From NCBI GenBank assembly GCA_039000515.1, contig JBCFYV010000012.1:41337025-41401024 (forward strand): a stretch of 64,000 nucleotides of DNA, written 5' to 3'. Below the pieces are notes generated by a model, which ran no database searches, was not told the DNA's origin, and saw nothing but the letters and a program-made list of their open reading frames with translations. Every line of letters begins with the position of its first letter. The stretch's first letter is position 1. The position numbers and the translations under genes are program-made. This document shows positions 53,750 through 64,000 of this stretch, piece after piece. This stretch comes from Timema cristinae (lineage: Eukaryota > Arthropoda > Insecta > Phasmatodea > Timematidae).

Positions 53750-54480
53750 TCAAAAGGTGTACAATTACACACATTGACAGTTCGCCTAAAATGAGTAAAT
53801 AAGGGTTGTTTGAAGATTTTTACCCCCACCCCGCTTTTTCAAACTTGAAATTAAAATATTATTATATTGCCCTACTTATTGTTGAAATAATCTCGAACTA
53901 AAGGTACAATACAGCACCAAAATAGGTAAACACCATTTTAACATTTAAGTATATTTTTTAATAATCCCTAATACGAGCCATGGGTTATTAACACTTTCGA
54001 CCACACATATAAATACTTCAGACCTCTTTATACCACATGCTATTTTGCACCACATTAGAACTAAGTAGCTTTGATCCAACTGTGATTTTTGTCATGTCAA
54101 ACATTACCAAGCTACCCATTTGGAACCAAATCACTTGAGAACTTTTTTAAATATTTTAAGTTTTTGAAATATTATTTATCAGTAAACTACCCATAAATGA
54201 GATTTCACTCTTAAAACAAGTATACAATGATATTTGTCATATCAAACACTCCAAGATTTTGTAATTTTTTTCCTACCCTAAGAAGCCCCTTTAAATTAAG
54301 GGCCTGGGGATTTGTTGCTCCCCCCCTCATTTTTAAGACGGTCTTGATTGTATTAGTATTAAGGGTGGATAAAAACTATTTAAGAAAAAGTATCCTCAAT
54401 GCATTCTCCCGGGATTGTAACTCTGATATTTTTGTCACCAACAAAGAAGGAGTAGAAAGATAGGGTTGGGGGCTCTAGTC
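53750..54480. repeat. Repeat family H, copy 1
   Basis: Phrases such as CTACCCATTTGGAACCAAATC and AAACAAGTATACAATGATAT recur as CTATTTGGAATCAAATCG and AAACAAGTATAAATTGTTAT at 60980-61110 in the same order. An old dispersed repeat; boundaries unknown. Confidence 0.45.
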
Positions 54481-55000
54481 CCTTGGAATTTGATGGAATG
54501 GAGGGAGGGGTGTCCATATATACGTAGTCTGTAGAAACTTGTATTAGCTAAAACTATGGCAAAATTTTCTAGTGGACTCCCACTACTTTGCCAACAAACC
54601 AAACTAGAGGATCCAGATGACCTTTTATGCGTGCCTACCGGTGAGGGTCACTGATATTAATACATTATAAACTCCTCTACAAATTATAACTTAATTTGTT
54701 TAAGCTAGTTTATCTATATAGGGCCTGCTTGATAGTCCAGCGTTATTTTTATGCACTACAGACTAGACTAGTTTAAGCATAAAAGTACCGATTTTAGCTC
54801 TAATCCTGTAATATACATATTTCTTATTTTCACACATTTCATAATTTGAAACTTAATTCCAAATTCCAACCCTTTGTTTTAGTTTGCCAAGCCTCATTCA
54901 TGTTTTGAAACATTTCACACACAGACCGTAATTGCATTATTTCCTGTTTCCTCTACATTTTAGACTACTACAATGAACCCACATTCACTGCTATCCTCTT
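54481..55000. other. No recognised features
   Basis: AT-rich sequence without a coding signal. Confidence 0.4.
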
Positions 55001-55460
55001 AAAGAAGATAAAAGAGTGCAATAGCCAGTCGGCCGCCAAAGGCGGTTTCTCGATCGATCCGAGGATATTCTCGTGGAAAGAGGGAGAAAAGTAGTGCGGG
55101 AATGGAATTCAAGAGAGACGGAGAGAACGTGGCATAAGAGGAAGATTCCGATGTGAGAGTGAATAGAAAATTACTTTGCATGTTTCGGTAAGTAAAGTAC
55201 GAAGCGAGAACTTCTCGCTTGTTTGCAACGAAGCCCATCATATTCCGAATTCCACATACCAAGAACGATGGGGTAAAATTTGGATAAGCCGAAGTCATGA
55301 TGGAGGATAGAAGGAAAATGGGGTGGGAGAGGGTTGGAGGGGGAAGGTGCATGATCTCTCTCGCAAAGGGGAAAACTTTTGTTAAACGACCCCCACTCCC
55401 TCAGTGTGTGAACGCTATCTCGCGCAGTCACGCTATTCGAACAAAAACACATTTTTGCCT
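55000..55460. other. Purine-rich, GC-richer segment with a 15-bp palindrome
   Basis: A plus-strand purine-rich block (AGAGGGAGAAAAG type) contains CpG-bearing words and the perfect palindrome GCGAGAA-C-TTCTCGC at about 55204-55218. Opposite-strand ORFs 54999-55352 and 55171-55452 overlap in different frames, which argues against both. No function was recognised. Confidence 0.35.
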
Positions 55461-56449
55461 TCCCACCCTCCCTCCTCTTTTATATTTAATCTCCTTTGAA
55501 AATAGAACCGCACTGCAGTGAGAAATGATAGCCCATTCACAACCATCCTCTCCCCTACCCCTAATTATTACATTGTTTAAGAATCGAATTAGCAAAGTTA
55601 AAAAGTTATTAGAGCCCTTTTGACTCCAACTTTGGTACGTTCTACAAATAAGATTAAATTCAACAGATATATTAAAAACTTTTTAAGCTCCACATGGATA
55701 CATTATTTGGAAATGCTATTCATCTGGCTGCCTGAACCACCAAAATTGAACTGCTACTGTTATTGGAGGGCTCTGAATAGTTCGTTGAAATCAGCAGGTG
55801 GGAGGAAAATAAGTCAAGCGTATTAAAACTGTTCCGCCATATCGTCTTTGGTGGCGCATGCGCTGTGCCGGATGTGGGGGATGTGGTTACTTCATTGTGC
55901 GTATGTGTACATTAAAAAAGTTGGCCGGCAATTTTTTTCTGTCAATTATATATATAAAATAAAAATAATAAAGCTCACCCGGATGCACACGTTGTTAATT
56001 ATTTACGATATTGGGATATAAATTGTGTTACTGAGATAGAACAATTTTCACTGAAGTTTTAATATTAGCATTTGTCATTTTACATTCATTTACTATACTT
56101 TTGTTATTGGTGTCTGTGACCTGATAATATTTGTCGAGTCCTTTTCTATAATTTTCCAGATCTGGATTCAAGATAAAGGCTCTAGCGTGTAAATTATAAC
56201 TACTGCTGTTCTTTAAAACCTAGTATGACCTTCAAATTAATTGATTGGCGCACAGGCTTTTTGAACCGCGTAGTTGTCAGATTTTACACGGTATATACAT
56301 GTCAACTATTTTCACAATAGAAACTTATCAAATGTTATGGAATGTGTAAATTGTGTTTACATTTATATAAAACTCATACACTTGTGAAATAGCTTTAAAG
56401 TTTGATTTATGTCTATAATATTGAAATAAAATGTGTTTTATAATAATTG
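55461..56449. other. No recognised features
   Basis: Includes a small GC-rich patch at 55835-55880 (TTGGTGGCGCATGCGCTGTG). Otherwise AT-rich. Confidence 0.4.
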
Positions 56450-56720
56450 TATTTCAATTTCCTTTATTATAGTGCTAGCCAAGATCCAGCACTAAAAATT
56501 ACACAAATACCTACATGTGAATATAATTACATAGTAAAATAAAATAAATATTCATGGTTAATAATAATAATAATACATACAGATAAATGGTTATTAGAAG
56601 TTAGGACAAAATAATAATACATTTAACTAATAAATTGAAGTAAAGGCAGGAACATTCATAAACCATTGACACATTTTAAAGATAAAAACAACAATAAGCA
56701 ACAACAATAAATAAATAAAT
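56450..56720 (-). mobile_element. LINE-J copy 2, 3' UTR
   Basis: Minus-strand match to the LINE-J 3' end: AATTTCCTTTATTATAGTGC then TAGCCAAGATCCAGCAC, as at 1712-1770. The coding part of this copy lies at 58990-59330, separated by repeat F. Confidence 0.65.
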
Positions 56721-56724
56721 AAAT

Positions 56725-58960
56725 GGTACGGAACTCCACACGGATTTTCTCTCTTTATTGTTTAAAAATGGAGATATTTATTAAAATTCGTAATATAACA
56801 TACACTAATGAACCAGAGAACAATTTTCGCTATACATACGTATAACATTTTTTTTGACTCACAGTTTTAAATTTCATAATTTTATTTTTTTAAATTAACA
56901 TTTTCATTTGTATGTTTAGACCAATAAAAATGTCAATATTGGTTCCCAAAGGGTCAACAATTTGTATTACATCAACATCTCGGGTTTGATTTTTCGACGG
57001 TCGTAATACTTTACCTTAAATTGTTGGAAAAGTTAAAAAATATATATTTGTGTATGGCTTGAACACTATTGGTTTTATAAAAATATGTTTCAATTAAAAT
57101 ATGTTTATTATAAGTAGATCTACATGTATGTGATGATAAGTAATTTCATATCTCAAAGACTTTCGGAGATAAAATTGAAAATTAGAATTTACGCATCAAA
57201 CCGCAACACTTAAATTAATTTTGATGAAAAGTTGACGGTAGCCATTTGGTTTGTAATATTAATCAATTTTTAGAATGAAATTTAATCAAAATCGTTAAAG
57301 CTGATGATTCTCTTTACGCTCTTAAGGAAACTACCCTTAATTTTAGGTTTGGATATCCAATTTCAAAAATTCCTCGGAGAAGCCCTATAAAAACCCTAAA
57401 CAGCAAGTTTTAGCCCAAACGTTAAAATAGTTTATGTTCTAGCCCAAGATACAGACTGACAGACAGATGGACAGACAGACAGACGGCATTGCGAAAACCA
57501 CTTTTTCAGATTCGGAGGATCATGAAACGTCGACATTCATCAAAATCTCGAGTTAGATTTTTTTGACGTTCACAATACTTGCTCTACCTTTAAAGTAACG
57601 AGAAAGTAAAAATATTGATATTGGGTCTCCAAGGGTCAACACTTCGTATTAAAATGTCGACTTCCGGTTTAAATATTTTTGACATTTTATTAGGGGTTGC
57701 ACATATTATGGTTAGTGCATTGCTATTAAATTCCTCATTTATAAAATTTAACTGATAAAATAGGTAAATATTGACTATTGTATCTAAAATGATATCGATA
57801 GATAGATCATTGCTGTACAAAAATTTCCCCTAAGAGGTTGAAAGAAAGGGAACATACACTTTTTGAAGGACTTACTTATTTCTTACTCTATGGCATTAGA
57901 GAATTATTGGGTTAAGACTTAATTGGTATCTATTAACAACTAAAGCTCACAAAATTGTATTAATGTATTTGCCAATATCTCAGAAACTGTTGGTTTTATA
58001 AAAATATATTTTATATGAAAGATTTTTATTTTAATAGTACTACAGTTTTGCAATTGTATGTTATTTAGTACGCTATTTCAAATAGTTGCGGAGATACAGA
58101 AATGTTCGCTTCTGTAAAGTACCCTAAAATTCAATTTCATGGGCAAATAAAAATAGACAGTTTATTTATAATCTTAATCAACGCTTACATACGAATTTTA
58201 ATCAAAATCTTTATAGCCGATTTTGAGACAATAGATTTTTTCTCTTCCGCTTTTATTAAACTACTCTTAATTTTGGGTTAAAAGACACACAGACGGCATT
58301 GCAAAGACCACTTTTAGGGTTCGGAGGTCATGAGACGTTAACACTCATCAAAATTTCACGTTAGATTTTAAATATATATATATATATTTGCGTATAGCTT
58401 GATAGTTATTGGCTTTATAAAAATATGTTTCATATAAAATATCTGTATTATAAATGGACTTATATATTTGCAATAATAAGTAATTTCATATCTCAAATAG
58501 TTTGGGAGATATGATAAAAAATGAAAATTCACGCATCAGACCGGAGCTTTTAAAGTGTTTTTCTGAAATATTGAAAGTAGCCATTATGTTTAGAATGTTT
58601 ATAAATGTTTTGAAATAAAATTTAATCAAAATACTTTAGAGACAATTTTGAGAAAATCGACTTTTTTTCTTTGTGACCTTCAGTAAGCTACCTTAATTTT
58701 AGCGTTAAATATACAATTCTAAAAACCCCTCTGGGCAACCATTTGAAAACCCTCGATAGCAAGTTTTAGCCCGATTGGTAAAATAGTTTAGGCTCTAGTC
58801 GGAGGCATAGAGAGACAGACAGACCGACGGAAATTCAAAAAAACACTTTTTCGGATTCGGGGGTCATAAAACTTCAATATTCATCAAAATCTCGAGCTCG
58901 AATTTTTTGACAATCACAATACTTTCTCTCCTGTAAGATAGCGAGAAAGTTAAAATCAGA
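56725..58960 (+). repeat. Repeat family F array inserted in LINE-J copy 2
   Basis: Starts AAATGGTACGGAACTCC. It contains three related blocks (about 56950-57600, 57600-58370, 58370-58950), each with a version of CATCAAAATCTCGAGTTAG, a TTTTGAC(G)-CACAATACTT phrase and TTTATAAAAATATGTTTC. It ends CACAATACTTTCTCTCC then GCGAGAAAGTTAAAA. A (CAGA)n run lies near 57448-57482. The ORF 57590-57820 is not gene-like. Confidence 0.6.
57446..57484 (+). repeat. (CAGA)n tract
   Basis: Imperfect tetranucleotide run (ACAGACTGACAGACAGATGG). A shorter relative is near 58811 in the next block of family F. Confidence 0.85.
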
Positions 58961-58989
58961 ATAATGTAAGTTTAAATATTTGAAGAAGA

Positions 58990-59330
58990 ACATCTATTGG
59001 GTGAATATTAATGATAGGGGACTAGCTTAAATAACTCTTTTAGTTTGGCTCTTCTTTTATGATTAATGTCGAGTTCTACAAACCTAGGATTGAAGCTATG
59101 GATACAATGGCCTATACGACTGTCCTTGTAAAAGTTATTGAAAGAAAATAATTTTGGATCACGAGAGATCCGAGATGGGCCATGAATACCTACATGATCA
59201 AGGGAAAATTTACAACAAAGGTTGTTATTGAAAATATTATAAACAAAAAGTGCATCACAATAAAGTTTACGTGAGAGGGGAGTTGGGAATCCCTAAAAGT
59301 TCCCAATTCTATAATATAATAATAATATAA
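58990..59330 (-). pseudogene. LINE-J copy 2, ORF2 C-terminal remnant
   Basis: The minus strand matches 2011-2391: the segments corresponding to AGCTTAAATAACTCTTTTAG, CATCACAATAAAGTTTACGT and the GGGAGTTGGGAATCCC block align in order, with frame breaks. With 56450-56720 it forms one LINE copy split by repeat F. Confidence 0.6.
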
Positions 59331-59460
59331 TAATAATAATAATATAATATTAATTATATACATAACTATAAATCGCTACAAGAAGTATATTGTTTCAAAA
59401 ATTAAAGCTGTAAACAACGAATAAATAATAAATCAAGAATCCAACCAATAGTACACAGTA

Positions 59461-59710
59461 TCCGCTTCTGTGGCCGTATGGTCTAAGACACTATTAGCAC
59501 AGTATACTAGACTGACGATGGCGGAAAGATCGAGGGTTGAATCTCGGTCGGGTGTGCTGAGGGTGGTTTCTCCAAAATGGTTTTTCACATTACCTCCATG
59601 CAAATGCAGGTATACTTCCTAGAAATATAACCTTCCTCTTCCTTAAAATCACTTTCGTTATTAGTAAATAAGCGTATAAACTGAACGCGTAGTAAGACGT
59701 GGTGCCAAAA
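59461..59710 (+). mobile_element. SINE-B copy 17, with target duplication
   Basis: The head GTGGCCGTATGGTCTAAGAC and B-box AGGGTTGAATCTCGGTCGG are followed by the full body and tail GAACGCGTAGTAAGACGTGG. The duplication ATAGTACACAGTA / ATAATACACAGTA lies at 59448-59460 and 59711-59723. Confidence 0.9.
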
Positions 59711-59723
59711 ATAATACACAGTA

Positions 59724-60360
59724 AATAATTAAAACAATTTTCTTCATTTAATTAATAAGGATAAATTAGAATACGATAATAAACAAATATTCTAAAACAG
59801 TTTCAAACAAACAATCAAACAACATGTTACGACAAAATAATGAGTGCTAGAAAAAACTAATTAACAGCTCGAGACTGGCGGACTTGAAAGGTATATTTCA
59901 AACAGCTGCAATTTACCTTTCAAGAAAAATAACCGTCCCAATCTCCGGCAGTTATAGTGGCTTATTGGGCCTAGTGTGTATACTGATGATCCTGTGACAT
60001 AGAAACTTCTCGATTGATACCTAATCAACCCGATTAGTTCAATAAGAATAAGATTTAAACACAAATAAGGAAATATTGAATATATTATATTTTGATCCTT
60101 ATGTAACTTCACCATACAATTTTAAAGGGTTTAATGTAAAACGTAGTATTTTTTTAAACCCACTTACCACTTTTTTTCATTTTTATAGTTCTCAATCTAC
60201 TCAATATTTTGACTTTATAATATTTAATTTATTAGTTTTGTCATTAATAATTGTTCCACAAACTACAATTTTTTAACATATTTTAATTGTGACATTTATA
60301 ACTATTCTAGCATAATACCCGTTTAAAAATCAACGGCTTCATTTTTGATCATACAATACC
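59724..60360. other. No recognised features
   Basis: AT-rich. Opposite-strand ORFs 59861-60115 and 60076-60276 have no motif. Confidence 0.4.
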
Positions 60361-60379
60361 ATTTGTTGGACAATGATTG

Positions 60380-61150
60380 GGAATGGGAATCATATTTTAG
60401 TGACCCTAAAATTCTGGGAGGAGCATTTTAATTAAATACTTTATAGTAGATCAAATATTTATTCCAAATAAAGTGTGAGACTGTTCCTCAATTGAAGATT
60501 ACATTATAAACAACAATTTTTTGTTAGTTACTTTTTCGTTTTTAGGGGCCACCATTTGATTTTTTTCACCAAATATGCAATCACACTTGTGGACTAGGGG
60601 CAACTTGTCTGCAAATTTCAGCTTCCTAACACTTCTTTGAGAATTTCTCAACTCTTATTTTAGAAAAACAAAACTTTTTGGTGTACAATGTAAATTTTCG
60701 GTCACCAAGTATTTTTCACCCATTTTGGTTAAGGACTACAAAACTGCCTGCAAAATTCGGCTTCCTAGGTGTTCTGGCTTTAAGATTTTTACAACTTTGT
60801 TTTTTTTTAACAAAAAACCCTCTTTACTATTTTTAGCCAATTTGTTACAACCATTTAAAAATATTTAAGTTTTTAAAAATTTGTCTTCACAAAACTATCC
60901 TTAAATTAATTTTTACACCCCCCCCCCTCCACCACAAAAAAACACATATAGCCTAATGTTATTTTTCATGTCCAAAACACCCAAATTGCCTATTTGGAAT
61001 CAAATCGTTGGAGCCAATTTAATAATATTTCAAGTTAAAAAATCTATCATCAAAAAATACCTATAAAAAAGTTTGTACCCAAAAACAAGTATAAATTGTT
61101 ATTACTTCTTTGTCATACTACAAAATCACCTGGATATTTCTAAAAGATTA
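60380..61150. repeat. Repeat family H, copy 2
   Basis: Shares block order with 53750-54480. It also has an internal near-duplication (AAATTTCAGCTTCCTAACAC near 60615 and AAATTCGGCTTCCTAGGTG near 60755). A C-run lies near 60920. No coding signal. Confidence 0.45.
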
Positions 61151-61178
61151 TTTCTACTAAAAACGAAAGTATAACGTA

Positions 61179-61388
61179 TTGTTTTGTTTATTTATTGGAT
61201 TTCATATAGTTGGCTTAATTGTATTTGTAATAAGGTGCAGGAAGGGTGTATATAATAATTATGTAAGAGAGGACGATCTTAATATGCCTTTTACAATGAG
61301 AAGAGGAACGCAGTTCACACTTAGCACACTGGACAAAGGAAATATATATATAGTCGTTACCTGTTTAATCTACAAAATAAATAACTAA
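61179..61388 (+). repeat. ORF with the MxFTM-type repeated motif, copy 1
   Basis: The 69-codon ORF contains MPFTMRRGTQFTLSTLDKG. The underlying DNA (CTTTTACAATGAGAAGAGG then CAGTTCACAC) recurs near 62735 and, inverted, near 63050. Most likely a piece of a dispersed repeat rather than a gene. Confidence 0.45.
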
Positions 61389-61439
61389 TTAACACTAGTT
61401 TACACTAAACCAAAATATATCTACATGAAATATGATCTA

Positions 61440-61921
61440 CTAGATAGCTGTTGCCCGCGACTTTGCTCGCGTGGAAGTTGATTATATACAAATACGAAAA
61501 TATACATATGTATTTACAGATTAATTTAAAATATTACGTTACGTTGATGACCATAACTTGACCTCAGATCAAAAATAATGCAAGTCCGATACAAACTTTC
61601 ACCCCCTTTTTCATCCCTTATTAAATAAAATTTCCAAAATTCCTGAAACACGTATTTATTTGTTTTACGTCAATAACCGAAATACAAAATTTTGTTTATG
61701 TAACTTTCAAAATGACGGACTTTCATACATATTATCATACATATTATCATCCCCTATTTTGACCCCTTTGGGGTGGAATTTTCTAAAATCCTTTCTTAGT
61801 GGGTGCCTACATAACAAAATGAATATACAGTCCGAATTTCATGCTTGTAGCCTTGATAGTTTGCGCTCGGCGATGATGAATCAGTCAGTCAGTCAGGACA
61901 TGTTATTTTATAAGTATAGAT
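61440..61921 (-). mobile_element. Complete short Helitron-like element (482 bp)
   Basis: On the minus strand it starts TCTATACTTATAAAATAAC (61921) after a host A. It ends with a hairpin CGCGA-GCAAAG-TCGCG, then GGCAACAGCTAT and CTAG (61440) before a host T. TC start, CTRR end, a hairpin about 12 bases before the end and insertion between A and T are the classic Helitron signature. There is no Rep/helicase, so it is non-autonomous. Includes a (TCAG)n run near 61882. The plus ORF 61660-61923 is not a gene. Confidence 0.85.
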
Positions 61922-62690
61922 AACACGTACAGTACATTACTTATCTGAATCCAGCAAGCTTCGCTGTTCTCAAACTGTCACTGTTTATATTTCCGAAATC
62001 TGCCTCCCCCCTCTAATTCTTCTTTCCTAGCAGACTCATTTGTGACGTGTACTCGGAACTACTATTGGAATAGTTCCAGTGTAAAGGTTTTATTGTTTCT
62101 TAATCTCAAATGTCTACCCACTTCCACATTTCTCCCCACACTCACTTATAATAAGCCCTTATTTAAGTTACTTTATAAATATTTTGTTTTAGTAGCAAAC
62201 TTTGTTGCCCGACTAAATGAACACAAAAACGATTTTTTAAAATCTATTAAAACATTAGAATAGTGACGACAAGATTGTTTTGTTTGGATCGTAAATAATA
62301 CTTTTTTTTTGTCGATATTCAGGAGGTAGTGGAGGTCGAACCCTCAAAACCATCCTTAGCTACGGCCTAAACTGACTACCAAAATAAATATATAAATAAC
62401 TTAGAGAAAAACTCATACAAAATATTAGTTTCAAAATGAAACAGTTTTTTTTTGTGAGTACATTCACATGAGCACAACCGAGCACGGTTTGTATAACGTC
62501 GTCAACCACCTTTAGTTCGTCTGTTTCGCCATATTAATTGATTAAATGAAGTTAGCCTTGCAGAAGCTCTAGATTGTAAAGCATTTTTAAATGAACTACA
62601 GACACCACTCCCACAAAAAAGAAACATCCAAACGATTATTTCCATAAGAAAGGAATTAAGTGCATTAGATATATCATAAATAGCATAGAA
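61922..62690. other. No recognised gene
   Basis: A SINE-like B-box phrase (GGAGGTCGAACCCTC, about 62330) lacks a body. ORFs 62042-62263 and 62502-62762 have no motif. Confidence 0.35.
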
Positions 62691-62694
62691 GGGT

Positions 62695-63110
62695 GGCAAG
62701 AAACATGTAAAAGGGAACGAACACAATATGGCTTTCACAATGAAAATAAGAACAAGGTTCACGCTTTACATTGATGACACTGTTTTTATGTTATTCGTTC
62801 CTTTTACATGTTTCTATCTAAGTGTCCTATCATTCTGTACCGATTTCCTTTTACTTCCTTTTTGTGTCATTTGGTTTCCTCTTTTAGGATGTTGCGTTGC
62901 GCGTTTCACACTCCCTCCTGATGAGTTCTGATAGAACGGAACCTAGGCCATGGGGATTGGGTGGTAACAATCAATTCTATTCCACTATCTCTTTGTCCAG
63001 TGGCAGCAATGTATTGTGTGAACTGTTTTCTTCTTTTCATTGTAAAAGCCATAGTGTGTCCGTCCCTTTTATATTTTTCTCTCCATCTATTCTTTACCTT
63101 CTTCCAAATG
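62695..63110. repeat. Inverted repeat pair with the MAFTM-type motif, copies 2 and 3
   Basis: Plus strand 62705-62765 (AAAAGGGAACGAACACAATA then ATGGCTTTCACAATG) pairs with minus strand about 63075-63010 (AAAAGGGACGGACACACTAT then GGCTTTTACAATG). Both would encode MAFTMK followed by R-F/Q-FT. A further inverted piece, ATTCGTTCCTTTTACATG (62794-62811), repeats the outer edge. Suggests a foldback-type transposon fragment. Confidence 0.5.
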
Positions 63111-63182
63111 TAACAAAATACCTCTACAAACGAAAAGCGGTTTTGCTTGGAGATATTTAAATACTACAATGTCGCTTGTTTG

Positions 63183-63330
63183 AGAAATACTGGAATGGTA
63201 ACCATTCCAAATGGGTACAATTCTGATTTTAGTGGGTATAATTCCAGTGGGTACAATCCCGATTTTTCAATAATATCATTTGTTTGTGAAATACTGGAAT
63301 GGTAACAATTCCATTGCACTGTGTTAACAA
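63183..63330 (+). repeat. Two-copy short repeat with a near-palindrome
   Basis: GAAATACTGGAATGGTAAC recurs at 63184 and 63289, and GTGGGTACAATTC/GTGGGTATAATTC variants lie between. GGAATGGT-A-ACCATTCC (63192-63208) is nearly palindromic. Confidence 0.7.
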
Positions 63331-63362
63331 TGGAGGAAAACTCTCAACTCCAATACGAGGAC

Positions 63363-63398
63363 CTGAGGATGGCGTAATTCGCCGAAACATGTAGCGTC
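63363..63398 (+). ncRNA. Hammerhead-ribozyme-like core
   Basis: CTGAGGA fits the conserved CUGANGA box. It is followed by one extra T, a hairpin GGCG-TAATT-CGCC, GAAAC, a short loop and GTC at 63396-63398. That is the layout of a hammerhead core with a minimal stem III (AC/GU). Such ribozymes are known in Penelope-like and other retroelements. Against activity: the extra base before stem II, and no evident stem I between the sequence before 63363 and that after 63398. Likely a decayed copy or a look-alike. Confidence 0.35.
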
Positions 63399-63439
63399 AC
63401 CCAGCCTAGAGGCGTAACAAGCATTTGAAGAATTGGAAT

Positions 63440-64000
63440 CAAAACAACAGATAAGGAACTTCTCTTTAATTCAATCTTTTAAGTAAAATTCTAATTAGCA
63501 TTTTTCAAAGTATTAATTTTCGTCTACACTTCTTTTATAACATCCAATATCTTATATTATCCAACATAACATAACTATATTAAATGATCTGGACAACACA
63601 TCTGCTACTATAACACTTCTGTAATTAATTCTCTTGATTGTTAACACAAGCATTTTAACCTCTTGTCCCAGATAACAAGTTTTAAATAATACTATAATCA
63701 CTTATTTTAACTTTGTGAACTATATTATTAGATATATTTTAATTTTAATATGTTTCATATGTAAATAAATTTTAATATGTTTCTTATGTAACTATCTCAT
63801 CTGCAATTCTCATATGTGAATGTTTCACAAACTAAGTACCTGTCAAATTGCTAACTTACTATCAATCACCTTCTAGTAATCCTATTAATTGTTTGTATAC
63901 TGTGTAAATACTCCTTGTTAACTTTTTCTTAGGTTGGTATTAAATTGATCATTCATGAAAATAGTTAGTTTTGTTCCTCAATATTGTATTAATGGTTCCA
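63440..64000. other. AT-rich right end, no recognised features
   Basis: Only a short direct repeat (TTTTAATATGTTTC at about 63743 and 63769) was noticed. Confidence 0.4.

Noticed and set aside
54999..55452. 117- and 93-codon overlapping minus ORFs
   Set aside because: Two frames are open over the same purine-rich stretch, there is no domain, and the start context is poor.

Overview
The window looks like gene-poor nuclear DNA from an arthropod, most likely an insect. It is AT-rich (roughly one third G+C by eye, not counted). It has no operons, no long intact ORFs and no canonical tRNA or rRNA genes. It is packed with tRNA-derived SINEs, decayed non-LTR retrotransposons, short inverted-repeat DNA transposons, a Helitron and microsatellites. 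The taxon is inferred from repeat types and cannot be fixed to species or order from this sequence alone.

Layout. 1-1.5 kb: anonymous sequence. 1.5-9.2 kb: one minus-strand LINE (called LINE-J here), opened by three later insertions: a 4.08-kb element in a TTAA target (3096-7175), a SINE-A (7492-7778) and a SINE-B (7962-8218). Target duplications are visible for all three. 9.2-10.8 kb: an inverted duplication of the N-terminal part of a gene with a BED/C2H2-like zinc finger. 10.9-14.2 kb: a Tc1-like MITE, a SINE and remains of a second LINE carrying a YADD box. 16-25 kb: SINEs, MITEs and a 157-bp tandem repeat. 25.6-28.1 kb: a hAT element, a Harbinger-like element nested in another repeat, and a second Tc1-like MITE. 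31.3 kb: a hAT element inside a SINE.

34.16-34.98 kb is a GC-rich island. On the minus strand it holds the only convincing host-gene exon: a start codon in a strong context, a 16-residue hydrophobic signal peptide and a phase-1 splice donor. The rest of that gene would lie leftwards, so much of 1-34 kb may be its first intron. 37-42 kb: a Helitron 5' end, SINEs, a hAT element with a perfect 8-bp duplication, a MITE and a small ORF behind an LTR-like segment. 42.7-44.1 kb: the C-terminal part of an R1-like LINE. 44.6-50.2 kb: SINEs, an old repeat and a third LINE tail. 50.6-51.6 kb: a 1-kb CT/CA simple-sequence tract. 52-64 kb: dispersed repeats, a 2.2-kb repeat array splitting a second LINE-J copy, a complete short Helitron (61440-61921), and a hammerhead-ribozyme-like core near the right end.

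No multi-gene functional system is visible. The interest lies in nested, datable insertions, two SINE families that share one 3' tail, the inverted gene-fragment pair, the large TTAA element, the hammerhead-like core and the isolated signal-peptide exon.
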